Shown here in pieces: positions 54,728 through 64,000 of a stretch of 64,000 nucleotides of DNA. The notes beneath the pieces are model-generated. The model was given only the letters and a program-made list of their open reading frames with translations, ran no database searches and was not told the origin of the DNA. The translations under genes were made by a program, and so were the position numbers. Every line of letters starts with the position of its first letter. The first letter of the stretch is position 1. Origin of the DNA: Trinickia soli (lineage in GTDB: Bacteria; Pseudomonadota; Gammaproteobacteria; Burkholderiales; Burkholderiaceae); the NCBI RefSeq assembly GCF_002879855.1, contig NZ_PNYB01000001.1, positions 310,001 through 374,000 of the forward strand, read 5' to 3'.

Positions 54728-54795
54728 GAAGTGTAGGCAGCACGGCGACGCCTTTCGATGCTCAGGCCGCTCAATCGTCGTGAGCGCATTTGCCA
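54728..54795 (-). promoter_or_regulatory. Shared 68-bp upstream block, copy 2 (proposed AraC-type operator)
   Basis: This copy has the same conserved segments and spacing as 40150-40217. It lies 192 bp upstream of the acyl-CoA dehydrogenase start and 44 bp upstream of the divergent AraC-family gene, so one block could control both and allow autoregulation. Confidence 0.75.
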
Positions 54796-54839
54796 CCGGT
54801 GGCTCGGGTGCGCGGGTCGGCAGGCCGTGGAAACAAGTC

Positions 54840-55859
54840 ATGGATAAAGAGAAAGGGACCATCGCCGTCAGCCTCGTCGAAGAAGCCGTGCGTTGCGTGC
54901 GGCGTTGCGGCGTCGATCCGGCGCCGATGCTCGAACAAGCGGGAATCGCGCCGCAGTTGCTCGCTTCGCCGCAAGCGCGCGTTTCGTCGTCGCAATACGG
55001 CGCGCTGTGGAACGCCATCGGACGGGCACTCGACGACGAGTTTTTTGGACAAGACTCGCATCCGATGCGAAGCGGCAGCTTCATCGCCATGTGTCAGGCC
55101 GCGCTCACTGCACGCAATGGTGCGCAGGCGATTGCCCGCACCACAGGCTTCATGCGGCTCATACTCGATGACATCACGGCCGAAGTCGACGCCACGAGCG
55201 AACACGTGCGTCTTGTTTACCGGCTGCGCGAAGGGGTAGGCGAAAAGGACATGTTCGCCTATGCGACGCACTTCATCCTCGTGTACGGCGTCGTCTGCTG
55301 GCTCGTCGGGCGGCGTATTCCGGTGCGCGCGGCGCGATTCAGTTGCGCCGAGCCCGCCGCCGGGCATGAATACCGCTCCATGTTTTGCGACGATTTGCGT
55401 TTCGGCGAAGACAGCTCCTACGTCGAATTGGCTCCCGCATTCCTCGAGTTGCCCGTCATCCAGACTGCGAAGTCGCTGAAAACGTTTCTGCGCAATGCGC
55501 CGGCGAGCTTCATCGTCAAGTACCGGAACCCCGATTCGCTCGGTGCGCGCGTGCGGCGGGCGCTGCGATCGCGCCCGATCGAAGCGTGGCCCGGCGCCGA
55601 CTCGCTCGCCGCCGAACTCGGCATCGCCGAGGCCACGATGCGGCGCAAACTCAAACGCGAAGGGGAGACGTATCAATCGATCAAGGACGCACTGCGACGG
55701 GACATCGCGATCGCCGCGTTGCAAAATGGGGACCGAACGATCGCCGATATTGCCGTGGCGGTCGGCTTCGCGGAGCCAAGCGCGTTTCATCGCGCGTTTC
55801 GCAAATGGACCGGTGCGCGACCGACCGACTATCGTCCGCCCGAGGCTGTGCATCGATAG
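54840..55859 (+). CDS. AraC-family regulator (Arabinose_bd type), probable MmsR-like regulator
   Basis: This encodes 339 residues. The N-terminal domain (about 10-200) is of the Arabinose_bd type seen in OruR/MmsR-like and fatty-acid-related regulators. The C-terminal domain (about 235-335) has the two AraC helix-turn-helix units (LAAELGIAEATMRRKLKREGETY; IADIAVAVGFAEPSAFHRAFRKWTGARPTDYR). The ATG at 54840 is chosen because upstream residues are not conserved-looking and would run through the shared block. It is divergent from the acyl-CoA dehydrogenase. By analogy with MmsR of Pseudomonas, it likely activates the valine genes through the two 68-bp blocks. Confidence 0.88.
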   Translation: MDKEKGTIAVSLVEEAVRCVRRCGVDPAPMLEQAGIAPQLLASPQARVSSSQYGALWNAIGRALDDEFFGQDSHPMRSGSFIAMCQAALTARNGAQAIARTTGFMRLILDDITAEVDATSEHVRLVYRLREGVGEKDMFAYATHFILVYGVVCWLVGRRIPVRAARFSCAEPAAGHEYRSMFCDDLRFGEDSSYVELAPAFLELPVIQTAKSLKTFLRNAPASFIVKYRNPDSLGARVRRALRSRPIEAWPGADSLAAELGIAEATMRRKLKREGETYQSIKDALRRDIAIAALQNGDRTIADIAVAVGFAEPSAFHRAFRKWTGARPTDYRPPEAVHR

Positions 55860-55988
55860 TCGGCGGCCGGTACGGGTTTCCGACGTGGAACGCATGAAGG
55901 CGTATGCGAAACGTGATTTGTCGTTTCGATTCTTCGGTTCAATTGCCTATCTTGTAACGAGGTAGCAGTCGTGTTCGAGGCGAGGGAA

Positions 55989-58166
55989 ATGGACAAAACC
56001 GTCAATCGGTTCGGTGGTACCGCGTCGCGTTGGGTTGGCTGGGGCCTGCCGATTATCGGCCTGCTCTTGCTGATCACGGCGGGCATTGGCGCTTTCGGCA
56101 CGATCAGCCTGTTCGACAGCGAAGCGGATGTACAGCATTCGAACGAGGTCTATGTGAGGCTGGAGCGCGTGCTTGCGTTGGCGCGCGATGCGGAAACCGG
56201 ACAGCGCGGCTATGTCATCACAGGACGCGACGACTATCTCGAGCCATACCGCGACGCCGAACCGAAACTGGAACGCCAGCTCGATCAACTCTCGTCACTG
56301 CTGCAAAACGATCCGCCGCAAATGCAACGGCTTGCGCGGCTGCGTGGGTTGGTCGATGAAAAGCATCGCGAACTGCAACAAGTCATCGATGTTCGCCGGG
56401 AAAAGGGGTTCGATGCCGCCCAAGCCATCGTTATGACCGATACGGGCAAGGCTTTCATGGACCGCGCACGGGAGGCGGTGGCCGAAATGCAAGGGCAGGT
56501 CAGACAGCAACTGGCCTTGCGGCAAGCGGAGGCGCGGCGTACGCGTGACCTCGCGGTGCTCATCGGCCTCGCGTCCGGCGCATTGACGATCATCGTCTTC
56601 GTATCGTTCAGCTATTTGGCTCGGCGCTTGCTGCACGACGAAGCCGAGCTGGCGGGTTCGCTGTTTCTGCAGAAGGAGTTGCTCGAGGTGACGCTCGCCG
56701 GCATCGGCGACGGCGTCGTCGCGACCGACGTGCGCGGACGGATAAGGTTCTTCAACCGCGTCGCCCATGCGCTCACGGGATGGCGGCCCGAGGAGGCGTT
56801 GGGCCGTCCCGTCGAGGAGGTCTTGCGGTTCGAGCAGACCCGCGACGACAGCGTGACCGAAAACCCGGCCCTCATTGCGATCCGGGAGCGGCGCAGCGTC
56901 GATCATTCGACCGGAATCGTGCTTGTCGGACGCGACGGGAGGCGCACCCATGCCGATGCGAACGCTGCGCCGACCTTCGATTCGGAAGGGCGGCTGGTCG
57001 GCTCGGTCCTCGTCCTTCACGATGTGACCGAGCGGGAGCGTGCCGAAGAGCGTTTCCGCGCCGCCGTGGAGGCCGCGCCCAACGCGATGATCATGGTCGA
57101 TAGCGAAGGCAGGATGACACTTGTCAATACGCAAACGGAGCGGCTGTTCGGTTACTCGCGCGCCGAACTGATCGGCAAGCCGATCGAAATGCTGGTGCCG
57201 GAGCGTTTCCGCGGCTCGCACCATGGATATCGCGCGGCGTTCCTGGCCAATTCCTCCGTCAGACCGATGGGCTCGGGGCGCGATTTGTTCGGTCTGCGCC
57301 GCGACGGCTCGGAAGTGCCGATCGAGATCGGCCTGAATCCGATCGAGACGTCCGAGGGTATGTTCGTCCTGAGCTCGATCGCCGACATCACCGAACGTAA
57401 ACGATCGGAGCGGCAACTCAGGCAACGTTCGGAGGAACTCGCGCGATCGAACCGCGATCTCGAGCAATTCGCTTATGTCGCCTCGCACGATCTGCAGGAG
57501 CCGTTGCGGGCGGTGGCCGGGCCCTTGCAATTGCTGCAGCGGCGCTATCAGGGGCAGCTCGATGCCCGGGCGGATGAGTTTATCGGCCACGCGGTCGATG
57601 GCGCAACGCGCATGCAGACACTGATCGACGATCTGCTCAGCTACTCCCGCGTCGGCCGGCTCGAAGACCCGAAGCAGTTGGTGCCGGCCGAGCAGGCACT
57701 CGAAATGGCGCTGAAGAACCTTTCCGTCGTCATCCAGGAGACGAGCGCCGAAGTGACGCACGACGGATTACCGGTCGTCCAGGCCATTTCATCGCAGTTG
57801 ACGCTGCTCTTCCAAAACCTCCTCGGCAACGCAATCAAATTCCGCAGCAAGGACCGGCCCGCGCGGATTCGCATCGACGCTCAGGAAGCCGGCGACGAGT
57901 GGCGGTTCTCGGTGGCGGACAACGGCATCGGTATTTCGGAGCAATACTTCGAGCGTATCTTCGTGATCTTTCAACGTCTGCATACGCGGCGCGAGTACCC
58001 GGGCACCGGCCTCGGGCTTGCGCTGTGCAAACGTATCGTCGAACATCATGGCGGCAGGATCTGGGTGGAGTCGGCGCCCGGGGAAGGCTCGACGTTTTTC
58101 TTCACCATGCCGCGCCCGGCTGCATCAGTCGATGCGGCCGGCGAGGCGAGGGCGGCGGCAGGCTAA
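55989..58166 (+). CDS. CHASE3-PAS-PAS sensor histidine kinase
   Basis: This encodes 725 residues. Two membrane helices (about 14-36 and 186-208) flank a CHASE3 extracellular domain ([39 protein letters not shown]). Two PAS domains (about 225-345 and 350-470) follow, the first in [31 protein letters not shown]. The HisKA H-box is [21 protein letters not shown], and the ATPase shows [15 protein letters not shown] and [24 protein letters not shown]. The layout resembles bacteriophytochrome-associated kinases. GTG 55971 is an alternative start. The receiver gene follows at once. Confidence 0.92.
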   Translation: MDKTVNRFGGTASRWVGWGLPIIGLLLLITAGIGAFGTISLFDSEADVQHSNEVYVRLERVLALARDAETGQRGYVITGRDDYLEPYRDAEPKLERQLDQLSSLLQNDPPQMQRLARLRGLVDEKHRELQQVIDVRREKGFDAAQAIVMTDTGKAFMDRAREAVAEMQGQVRQQLALRQAEARRTRDLAVLIGLASGALTIIVFVSFSYLARRLLHDEAELAGSLFLQKELLEVTLAGIGDGVVATDVRGRIRFFNRVAHALTGWRPEEALGRPVEEVLRFEQTRDDSVTENPALIAIRERRSVDHSTGIVLVGRDGRRTHADANAAPTFDSEGRLVGSVLVLHDVTERERAEERFRAAVEAAPNAMIMVDSEGRMTLVNTQTERLFGYSRAELIGKPIEMLVPERFRGSHHGYRAAFLANSSVRPMGSGRDLFGLRRDGSEVPIEIGLNPIETSEGMFVLSSIADITERKRSERQLRQRSEELARSNRDLEQFAYVASHDLQEPLRAVAGPLQLLQRRYQGQLDARADEFIGHAVDGATRMQTLIDDLLSYSRVGRLEDPKQLVPAEQALEMALKNLSVVIQETSAEVTHDGLPVVQAISSQLTLLFQNLLGNAIKFRSKDRPARIRIDAQEAGDEWRFSVADNGIGISEQYFERIFVIFQRLHTRREYPGTGLGLALCKRIVEHHGGRIWVESAPGEGSTFFFTMPRPAASVDAAGEARAAAG

Positions 58167-58192
58167 CGCATCGTGACTGGGAGGCGGTGAAC

Positions 58193-58651
58193 ATGCTACG
58201 CGACGACAACGGTCAACTCGTCCATATTCTGCTGGTCGAGGACAGCCCTACGGACGTCATGTTGACGCGGGAGGCGATGGAGCAATACAAAGTGCTCAAT
58301 CCGCTCGACATCGTCGAAGACGGCGTCGAGGCGATGGATTACCTCAAAGGCCGCGGCAAGTATGCCGATTCGCGGCCGCCGCGTCCGGGGCTCATCATCC
58401 TCGACCTGAACCTGCCGCGGATGAGCGGTCGCGAAGTCCTCTACGAACTCAAGCAGGATCCCGATCTGCGCAATATTCCAGTCGTCGTACTGACCACCTC
58501 GAAGTCCGAAGAGGATGTGATCAAGTCGTATTGCCTCCACGCGAATTGCTACATCACCAAGCCCGTCGATTTCTCGAAGTTCATCGAGGTTGTGCGCAGC
58601 ATCAGCGACTTCTGGTTCGGGGTCGTCACTTTACCGCCGGTACGCTCTTGA
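58193..58651 (+). CDS. Single-domain response regulator (Rcp1-like)
   Basis: This encodes 152 residues, only a receiver domain: [19 protein letters not shown] with the acidic pair, phospho-acceptor Asp in [13 protein letters not shown], Thr in [12 protein letters not shown] and Lys in [11 protein letters not shown]. Rcp1-type receivers carry an insertion around the [17 protein letters not shown] region, as here, and partner phytochrome-like kinases. The ATG at 58193 follows GGGAGG. Its stop overlaps the next start (TTGA). Confidence 0.93.
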   Translation: MLRDDNGQLVHILLVEDSPTDVMLTREAMEQYKVLNPLDIVEDGVEAMDYLKGRGKYADSRPPRPGLIILDLNLPRMSGREVLYELKQDPDLRNIPVVVLTTSKSEEDVIKSYCLHANCYITKPVDFSKFIEVVRSISDFWFGVVTLPPVRS

Positions 58652-60153
58652 ATACGCCTTCATCCGTTGACGTCCTGCTGGTCGAAGACAGCCCCACCGA
58701 TGCATTGCTCATCGGCGAGGCACTCGTCGACATCACGGATTTCACGCACCGCCTGACACGGGCGGAGTCGCTCACGGACGCGCTTGCGCATACTCAGGAG
58801 ACGCGCTTTGACGTCGTTCTGCTCGACCTCGGTTTGCCGGACAGCAACGGCATCGATACCTTCCGTCGCTTCAGACAAGTCGCGCCCGAGACTCCGGTGC
58901 TCGTTCTGACAGGGCTGACCGATATTTCGGTCGGCCTCGTGGCGATTCAGGAAGGCGCCCAGGACTACCTGCTCAAACGGGAAATCGAAGCAGCGCTGCT
59001 GAGCCGCGCGATTCGTTACGCAATCGAGCGGCATCGTGCGATGACGGCGCTTGCCGCCAGCGAGGAACGGTTTCAATTGGCCGTCAGTGGCGCGAGTGCG
59101 GGACTGTGGGATTGGAATCTGCGAACGGGCCAGTTGTATTTGTCGCCGCATTTCCGCGAGATCGTCGGCCACGACGAAGACGAATTGCCGAGCGAAATGC
59201 AGGCGCATTACGGCGTCATTCATCCCGAGGACGTCGAGCACGTCATGCTGGCGCTGAGGGCGCACACCGAGGAGCGGCGGCCGTACGACATCGAGTATCG
59301 CGTCCGTACGCGTGCCGGGGAATATCGTTGGATCCAATCGCGTGCGCAAGCGCTGTGGGATGAGTCGGGCAAAGCCTATCGGATGGTCGGCTGGATTCTC
59401 GACGTGACTGATCGGCGCCGCGCAAACGAGGCGTTGCGCGAGTCGCGCGAGGAACTACAGCGCTTGTCGGCCAATATCGAACATATTCGCGAAGAGGAAA
59501 AGACGCGCATCGCGCGTGAGCTGCACGATGATCTGGGCCAATTGCTGACCGCGCTCAAGATCGATACTGCCCGGTTCGAGCGGGCGATCGAAGACAAGAT
59601 CGATCAATCGTCTGGAGCGGCGTTGCGCGATATCTATGGACTTATCGATCACCTCGTCGCTTCGGTGCGCCGCATTGCAGCCGATTTGCGTCCGGTCATG
59701 CTCGACGATCTCGGCCCGATTCCGGCTATCAATTGGTTCATTCAGGAGTTTTCGGCCCGGCATGGCATTGTGGTCGATGCGCAACTCGACATCAATGAAG
59801 TCGCCTTCAATCGCGACAGCGGCACCGAAGTGTTTCGCATGGTTCAGGAAGGGTTGACGAATATCGCGCGCCATTCGGGGGCGAGCGAGGCAAGCGTTGC
59901 CATTGTGCGCGAGGAACCGTTCTGCATCGTCAAAATCAGCGATAACGGGCGCGGGGCGCTGGCCGATGCGCGGCGGAACCGGAAGTCGTTCGGCCTGATC
60001 GGCATGCGCGAGCGCGCCGCCCGGCTTGGCGGCGAACTCAGCATCGAGACTGCGCCCGGGCAAGGTTTCGCGCTGACTGCGAGGCTGCCGCTCGCGATCG
60101 TCGAAACGCCCGACGTGGACGATGCCGGGGCCGCCGGCGCGGTAAAGCACTGA
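58648..60153 (+). CDS. Receiver-PAS-HisKA_3 hybrid kinase
   Basis: This encodes 501 residues, starting at TTG 58648, which overlaps the previous stop by 4 bp; no ATG gives a better start. An N-terminal receiver ([18 protein letters not shown]; Asp in [13 protein letters not shown]) is followed by a PAS/PAC domain (about 165-295; [20 protein letters not shown]) and a NarL-type kinase core with the His in [19 protein letters not shown] and an ATPase ([40 protein letters not shown]). It has no membrane helix, so it acts in the cytoplasm, taking phosphate or being tuned through its receiver by the upstream kinase. A NarL-type partner regulator is not nearby. Confidence 0.9.
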   Translation: MNTPSSVDVLLVEDSPTDALLIGEALVDITDFTHRLTRAESLTDALAHTQETRFDVVLLDLGLPDSNGIDTFRRFRQVAPETPVLVLTGLTDISVGLVAIQEGAQDYLLKREIEAALLSRAIRYAIERHRAMTALAASEERFQLAVSGASAGLWDWNLRTGQLYLSPHFREIVGHDEDELPSEMQAHYGVIHPEDVEHVMLALRAHTEERRPYDIEYRVRTRAGEYRWIQSRAQALWDESGKAYRMVGWILDVTDRRRANEALRESREELQRLSANIEHIREEEKTRIARELHDDLGQLLTALKIDTARFERAIEDKIDQSSGAALRDIYGLIDHLVASVRRIAADLRPVMLDDLGPIPAINWFIQEFSARHGIVVDAQLDINEVAFNRDSGTEVFRMVQEGLTNIARHSGASEASVAIVREEPFCIVKISDNGRGALADARRNRKSFGLIGMRERAARLGGELSIETAPGQGFALTARLPLAIVETPDVDDAGAAGAVKH

Positions 60154-60573
60154 TCCGGTTTCTCTCATCGGTTGTAGGGTCGACTGCGGCGTCAACGCCG
60201 CAGTTCGGGCATTGCCGCAGACGGATATGCGTCACGGCTGAATAAGCGATTGCGTTATGCCGATTCGCAGCGTGCCGATTCACAGCGTGCCGATTCACAG
60301 CGTGCTGATTCGCGCGATGTCCATTTGCCCAATGCCCGATTCGCTATTTCGCCGGCCCGCCAGTTAGCTATCCGCCGCTTGGCTTTTGTATCGGGCAGTG
60401 ATTCTTATTGAGTGTCGATCGAGCAGGCACGTGCATTGCTTAAGCTGTGCCGCCTACGCCTATGAGCGCGGCAAGGCTTGCGCAATTGCGCCGTTGCAAA
60501 GCTCGCGGGTTCACGCCGCGGCACGATCGACGGAACCGCAGCGCTTACGATAACCGTATGGAGGATTGAGTCC
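60154..60573. other. Intergenic region with 15-bp tandem repeats
   Basis: This stretch of 420 bp has no convincing gene. Its main feature is the four-copy repeat at 60259-60318. The rest, up to the GGAGG before the H-NS-like start, is likely promoter and leader. Confidence 0.5.
60259..60318. repeat. Tandem repeat, 15 bp x 4
   Basis: Units read GCCGATTCGCAGCGT, GCCGATTCACAGCGT, GCCGATTCACAGCGT and GCTGATTCGCGCGAT. Units 2 and 3 are identical and the outer two have drifted. The period is a multiple of 3, but no supported gene covers it. Confidence 0.8.
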
Positions 60574-60867
60574 GTGGCGACGTACAAGGAACTATTGGCA
60601 AGGAAGCATGATCTGGACGCAGAGATCGAACAGGCGCGCAAAGCAGAAGCGGAGGTGGCGCTCTCGAATATACGGGAAACCATTGCCGCATTTGGATTTA
60701 CGCCGGACGAGGTATTCGGTGCGCGCCGCAAATCGCGCGGCGCGGGGAACTCCGCTGCGCCGCGCTTTCGTCACCCCGAAACCGGCGAAACATGGGGCGG
60801 TCGTGGCCCCCGCCCGCGTTGGCTCAAGGGCAAGGATCCCGAGCAATTTCGCGTAGGGCAAGCCTGA
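60574..60867 (+). CDS. H-NS family nucleoid protein
   Basis: This encodes 97 residues. The N-terminal coiled-coil (YKELLARKHDLDAEIEQARKAEAEVALSNIRETI) serves dimerisation, and the C-terminal motif ETWGGRGPRPRWLKGKDPEQF is the H-NS DNA-binding signature (TW-GRGR-P-W). The GTG at 60574 has GGAGG at 60560-60564. H-NS-like proteins silence AT-rich DNA, and small Burkholderia homologues like this are common near accessory regions. It stands alone. Confidence 0.9.
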   Translation: MATYKELLARKHDLDAEIEQARKAEAEVALSNIRETIAAFGFTPDEVFGARRKSRGAGNSAAPRFRHPETGETWGGRGPRPRWLKGKDPEQFRVGQA

Positions 60868-60996
60868 TTCGCGGCTGACTGACCGTGATTCACCGCGCGA
60901 CGGACGGTAAAATTGCGCGTCGTTTCGCGTAAGTTTTTCCGGCCGCCGGCGGGTGTCGACAACAAAGCGCGATTCAGCACCTCGAACCGCGCTGCC

Positions 60997-61105
60997 ATGT
61001 CGCACATCATCGTCGTTGTCGAGGACGACGCTCGTCGGTCCTCGCTCCTCGCTCCTCGCAAGCAATCTACGCGAACCCGGCTTCGACGTTCCCGCGTTAC
61101 GGTAC
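60997..61105 (+). pseudogene. Remnant of a response-regulator start, frameshifted at a 7-bp repeat
   Basis: The plus strand reads MSHIIVVVEDDA, the usual opening of a receiver domain. After three copies of TCCTCGC (61039-61059) the next segment, SLLASNLREPGFDVPAL, continues the receiver pattern but in the +1 frame. Removing one 7-bp copy rejoins both parts in one frame. Beyond about 61095 the homology ends, and the sequence runs into the 3' end of the opposite hybrid kinase gene. Only about 36 codons remain, so it is a decayed fragment rather than a switchable gene. Confidence 0.6.
61039..61059 (+). repeat. 7-bp tandem repeat, 3 copies
   Basis: TCCTCGC is repeated exactly three times. A 7-bp unit shifts the reading frame by one for each copy gained or lost. 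It lies inside the response-regulator remnant and marks the frame break. Confidence 0.85.
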
Positions 61106-64000
61106 CTAACCTGCGTCGATGGTCATCGCGATGTCGCGCGCAACCTGAGCCGCACGCTGATACTCGGACTGAAAGCGTACCCTTAGCGTTTCGAAGTCGG
61201 TCGCGTCGCCTCTGGAAGAGGTCGCTTCGATTTCGGCGCAAAGCTCGCCAAGCGGCAGTGCGCCGATCGAGCGTGATGACGATTTCAGCTTGTGCGCAAT
61301 CGATGCCGCGTCGCGTGCGCGGCCTTCGTTCAAATGGGCTTGCAGCTGGGCTGCCAACCCGGCCGAGCACTCAACGTATTCGACGAGCAAAGCTTGCACG
61401 GTCTCGTGATCGTCGCCGACGATGCTCTTCAGGACGTTGATGTCCACGATCGATTGGGGTTCGTCGTCGATTGCGCCAGTGGCGTCGAGCATATCGACGC
61501 CGCGCTCGCGCGGCGCATCGCCCATGGTCGCTTCGGCCGCATCGGCGCGAGCCTGGGTGGCCGCCGACGCGGATACGCAAGGTCCCGGCGCGGCGCCCGA
61601 TTCGCCCGGCGTACGGGCGGGCGCTTGCTCATCAAGCCCTCGCCCGACAGTCCATTGCGTCAACGCTTGTTCGAGCAAGTCGAGCTTCAGCGGCTTCGTG
61701 AGGTAGTCATCGATGCCGAGGGCTTTCGCGCGGTTCGCTTCACCGGTTATCGCATTAGCCGTCAGCGCCACGATCGGTACGCGTGCACGCTTCTCCTGCG
61801 TTTCTTCTGCGCGAATCGCCTGCGCGAGTTCGTAGCCGTCGCGCCGGGGCATATGCAGGTCCGTCAACACGAGCGTGTAGGGTTTGACACGCCACATCTC
61901 GAGCGCTTGCTCGCCGTCGACGGCCATATCGGCCGCATAGCCGAGCAGCGCCAGTTGCCGGGAGATCACGCGCCGGTTGATCTCATCGTCTTCGGCAACC
62001 AGCAGCATCGCGCCTGGCGCGACACTTTGAGCCGAGGACGACTCCTCGCGGCCCGTGTCGCCGGGCATCTCGCGGCTTAGCCGGCCCGATGCAAGCGCGA
62101 CGGCGTTGACGAGCACGCGCCGGCGCATCGCCTGCGCGCCGATCGACACCGTGCGCCCCGCTTTTGCCATCAATGCGAGGCTGCGCGATGCCGCGATCTG
62201 TACATCCGCCATCACCATCGAAGCCTCGCCCGATGGGTGAGGCGCAATGCCGTCGACGGCGCAGCGTTCGTCATGGACGACGATGCAGGGGGCGTTCATG
62301 CGCGAAAGGGCTTGCTGCGCGTCATGGCTGTCGGTCGCAACTTCGACTCGTGCGCCGGCGTGACGCAGGTAGTCGGCTGCGTCGTCGCAGCGCCAATCGG
62401 GCGATGCCACGACAAGGCAGCACACGCCGGACAAATCGGCGAATTCGCGGGGAGCGGCGCCCGCGATCGGCTCGAGGGGCAATGTCACGGTGAAGGTGGA
62501 CCCGCGGCCCGGCTCGCTCTGCACGGTCATCTGCCCGCCCATCATGGCCACGAGACGTCGGCAGATCGCGAGGCCGAGGCCTGTTCCACCGAAGCGACGT
62601 GTCGTCGACGCCTCGGCCTGGCTGAACGGCTGGAACAGTTTCGCGAGCGCTTCGGCCGTCATGCCGATCCCGTTGTCGCTGACATCGAAACGCACTTGCG
62701 GCGCATCGCCTTCGGTCATCGTCGCACGCAATGCCACCTGGCCCTGAACGCCGGTGCGGCCGGCCGAAAACTTGATGGCATTGCCTACGAGGTTGTAGAG
62801 AACTTCGCGCAGACGCGTGTCGTCGAACATGGCGCTCGACGGCAACTGCGTCGCCACATAGGTGCGCAGCGCAACGCCGCGCGCGTCTGCCACGGTTGCA
62901 AGCGATGTCGACAGCCCGTCGACGACGTCTTCGATCGACGTCGGCACGCAGTCGAGCTGCAACTTGCCGGCCTCGATCTTCGAGAAATCGAGAATGTCGT
63001 CGATGATTTTGAGCAGCGCCGATGCGCAATCGCGAATCGTAAAGACCATCTCCTTTTGATCGACGGACAGCGACGAGCGCGTCAACACTTCGGTCATGCC
63101 GATGACCCCATTCATCGGCGTGCGAATTTCGTGGCTCATGGTCGCGAGGAAGGCGCTCTTCGCACGCGATCCTGCTTCGGCATCCAAGCGGGCCTGCTCG
63201 AGTTGCATGCCCTTTGCGATTTCGCGATCGTGCGCCTGTGCCAGGTTCGAAAGCAGCATCTTCGTGCGACGCTCGGCCGCGACGATGAGAATAGTGAGCA
63301 TCACTGCAGCCGAGAGCAACAGGAAGCTGCGCGTGCGCCACGCGGCGAGAAACTCGTCGGTCGAATAGCCGACGACGACGGCGAGCGGATAGCCGCTCAG
63401 CTTGCGATAGCTGATGACGGTGTCGCGTTTGTCGATGAACGAGCGCGTGCGCAAATCTCCCGAAGACGAATGCGCGAGCGCACGCCGCAACGGGTCGCCC
63501 GACGGTAGCGTCGCGCCGATCGCTTCATTACTCCCCGAGCGCAACGCGCGCACGATGAAGTCCTGGGTGCCCACGACGGCCACAACGCCGCTCTTGCCGA
63601 TGCGAAGGCCGTTGTAGAGCTCGGTGAAATACGAAGGATCGACCGATACGACGACCACGCCCAGGAAGCGCCCGTCAAGCGAGCTGATCCGCTGCGACAG
63701 TTGCAGCGAGGGCTTGCCGCTGGCCCGACCGACAACCGGTCGCCCGATCATCAGTGCTGTGCTCCGGTTGTTCAGGTGAACGCGAAAGTGCTCGCGATCC
63801 GACAGGTTGATCGGCTTGAAGCCGGGGACGGTGGACGCGCGCAAATATCCGTGCGAATCGATGACGGCGACCTGCACGAATACGTCGAGTTTGAGCAGCC
63901 CGGAACGGACGTAGTAGGCGAGCGGAATGGACACACCGTCGTTTTGGACTTGCCATGAGACGAGCGCGGCGACCTGCTCGGCTTCCCGCATGACGCGCAC
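61106..64000 (-). CDS. Hybrid sensor kinase (Cache-HisKA-HATPase-REC-Hpt), 5' end beyond the window
   Basis: At least 964 residues lie in the window and the frame is open at the right edge, so the N-terminus is cut. The visible order is: an extracellular Cache-like domain (about 20-215; [29 protein letters not shown]), a membrane helix (about 228-245; [16 protein letters not shown]), HisKA with [23 protein letters not shown], an ATPase ([39 protein letters not shown]), a degenerate receiver-like segment, a true receiver ([23 protein letters not shown]; Asp in [17 protein letters not shown]) and a C-terminal Hpt with the His in [19 protein letters not shown]. This is the BarA/BvgS-type phosphorelay layout. 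Confidence 0.92.
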   Translation of the reverse strand: MRVMREAEQVAALVSWQVQNDGVSIPLAYYVRSGLLKLDVFVQVAVIDSHGYLRASTVPGFKPINLSDREHFRVHLNNRSTALMIGRPVVGRASGKPSLQLSQRISSLDGRFLGVVVVSVDPSYFTELYNGLRIGKSGVVAVVGTQDFIVRALRSGSNEAIGATLPSGDPLRRALAHSSSGDLRTRSFIDKRDTVISYRKLSGYPLAVVVGYSTDEFLAAWRTRSFLLLSAAVMLTILIVAAERRTKMLLSNLAQAHDREIAKGMQLEQARLDAEAGSRAKSAFLATMSHEIRTPMNGVIGMTEVLTRSSLSVDQKEMVFTIRDCASALLKIIDDILDFSKIEAGKLQLDCVPTSIEDVVDGLSTSLATVADARGVALRTYVATQLPSSAMFDDTRLREVLYNLVGNAIKFSAGRTGVQGQVALRATMTEGDAPQVRFDVSDNGIGMTAEALAKLFQPFSQAEASTTRRFGGTGLGLAICRRLVAMMGGQMTVQSEPGRGSTFTVTLPLEPIAGAAPREFADLSGVCCLVVASPDWRCDDAADYLRHAGARVEVATDSHDAQQALSRMNAPCIVVHDERCAVDGIAPHPSGEASMVMADVQIAASRSLALMAKAGRTVSIGAQAMRRRVLVNAVALASGRLSREMPGDTGREESSSAQSVAPGAMLLVAEDDEINRRVISRQLALLGYAADMAVDGEQALEMWRVKPYTLVLTDLHMPRRDGYELAQAIRAEETQEKRARVPIVALTANAITGEANRAKALGIDDYLTKPLKLDLLEQALTQWTVGRGLDEQAPARTPGESGAAPGPCVSASAATQARADAAEATMGDAPRERGVDMLDATGAIDDEPQSIVDINVLKSIVGDDHETVQALLVEYVECSAGLAAQLQAHLNEGRARDAASIAHKLKSSSRSIGALPLGELCAEIEATSSRGDATDFETLRVRFQSEYQRAAQVARDIAMTIDAG

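Noticed and set aside
60257-60367. 36-residue frame spanning the 15-bp repeats
   Set aside because: It has no ribosome site and its sequence is only the repeat read in frame; more likely non-coding.
1-64000. CRISPR arrays, insertion sequences, prophage genes, rRNA
   Set aside because: No spaced repeat arrays, transposase or integrase genes, phage structural genes or rRNA segments were seen.

Overview
The window looks like chromosomal DNA of a high-GC beta-proteobacterium of the Burkholderiaceae, most like Paraburkholderia or a close relative such as Trinickia or Caballeronia. The pointers are a luxI-rsaL-luxR quorum-sensing locus of the BraI/RsaL/BraR layout, a PenA-type class A beta-lactamase facing a PenR/AmpR-type LysR gene, a DUF4148 secreted protein, an H-NS-type protein, many GcvA-like LysR regulators and dense amino-acid catabolic operons. 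The genus call is inference from gene content; no rRNA or tRNA gene was seen.

Region 1 (0.5-9.6 kb) is an exopolysaccharide locus. It has a small secreted protein, a DUF2334 deacetylase-like protein, a WecB UDP-GlcNAc 2-epimerase, an NfrB-type glycosyltransferase with a C-terminal MshEN (c-di-GMP-binding) domain, an NfrA-type TPR/outer-membrane protein, a putative lipoprotein and a convergent secreted clan GH-A glycosidase. It resembles the E. coli N4-glycan-receptor pathway, with the sugar-nucleotide supply and tailoring genes in the same cluster.

Region 2 (9.8-15.4 kb) is a 4-hydroxyproline catabolic locus: DapA-family deaminase, epimerase, three-subunit D-hydroxyproline dehydrogenase and an AraC regulator. 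A zinc-ribbon membrane protein follows.

Region 3 (17.2-28.7 kb) combines a PenR/PenA pair, with a FAD amine oxidase directly behind the beta-lactamase, and lysine/pipecolate catabolism: HglS-type 2-oxoadipate dioxygenase, MocR-like aminotransferase, piperideine-6-carboxylate dehydrogenase, piperideine/pyrroline-2-carboxylate reductase and LysR regulators. A BetR-receiver protein lies in between.

Region 4 (28.8-34.3 kb) has the quorum-sensing trio, DUF4148 and CBS proteins, GTP cyclohydrolase II and a solo LuxR.

Region 5 (34.4-55.9 kb) is valine-type degradation: 3-hydroxyisobutyryl-CoA hydrolase, MmsB, MmsA, acyl-CoA synthetase, and, 13 kb away, an acyl-CoA dehydrogenase with a divergent AraC regulator. 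The two parts share a 68-bp upstream block of fixed internal spacing that I propose as the regulator's operator. Between them lies a stress/low-oxygen-like module: a decayed groEL remnant, PolX, an Orn/Lys/Arg decarboxylase, DUF3326, and a tightly overlapping acsA-E1alpha-E1beta-E2-ACP operon.

Region 6 (56-64 kb) carries signalling genes: CHASE3-PAS histidine kinase, Rcp-like receiver, receiver-PAS-kinase, an H-NS-like protein, a decayed response-regulator start, and a BarA/BvgS-like hybrid kinase cut by the right edge.
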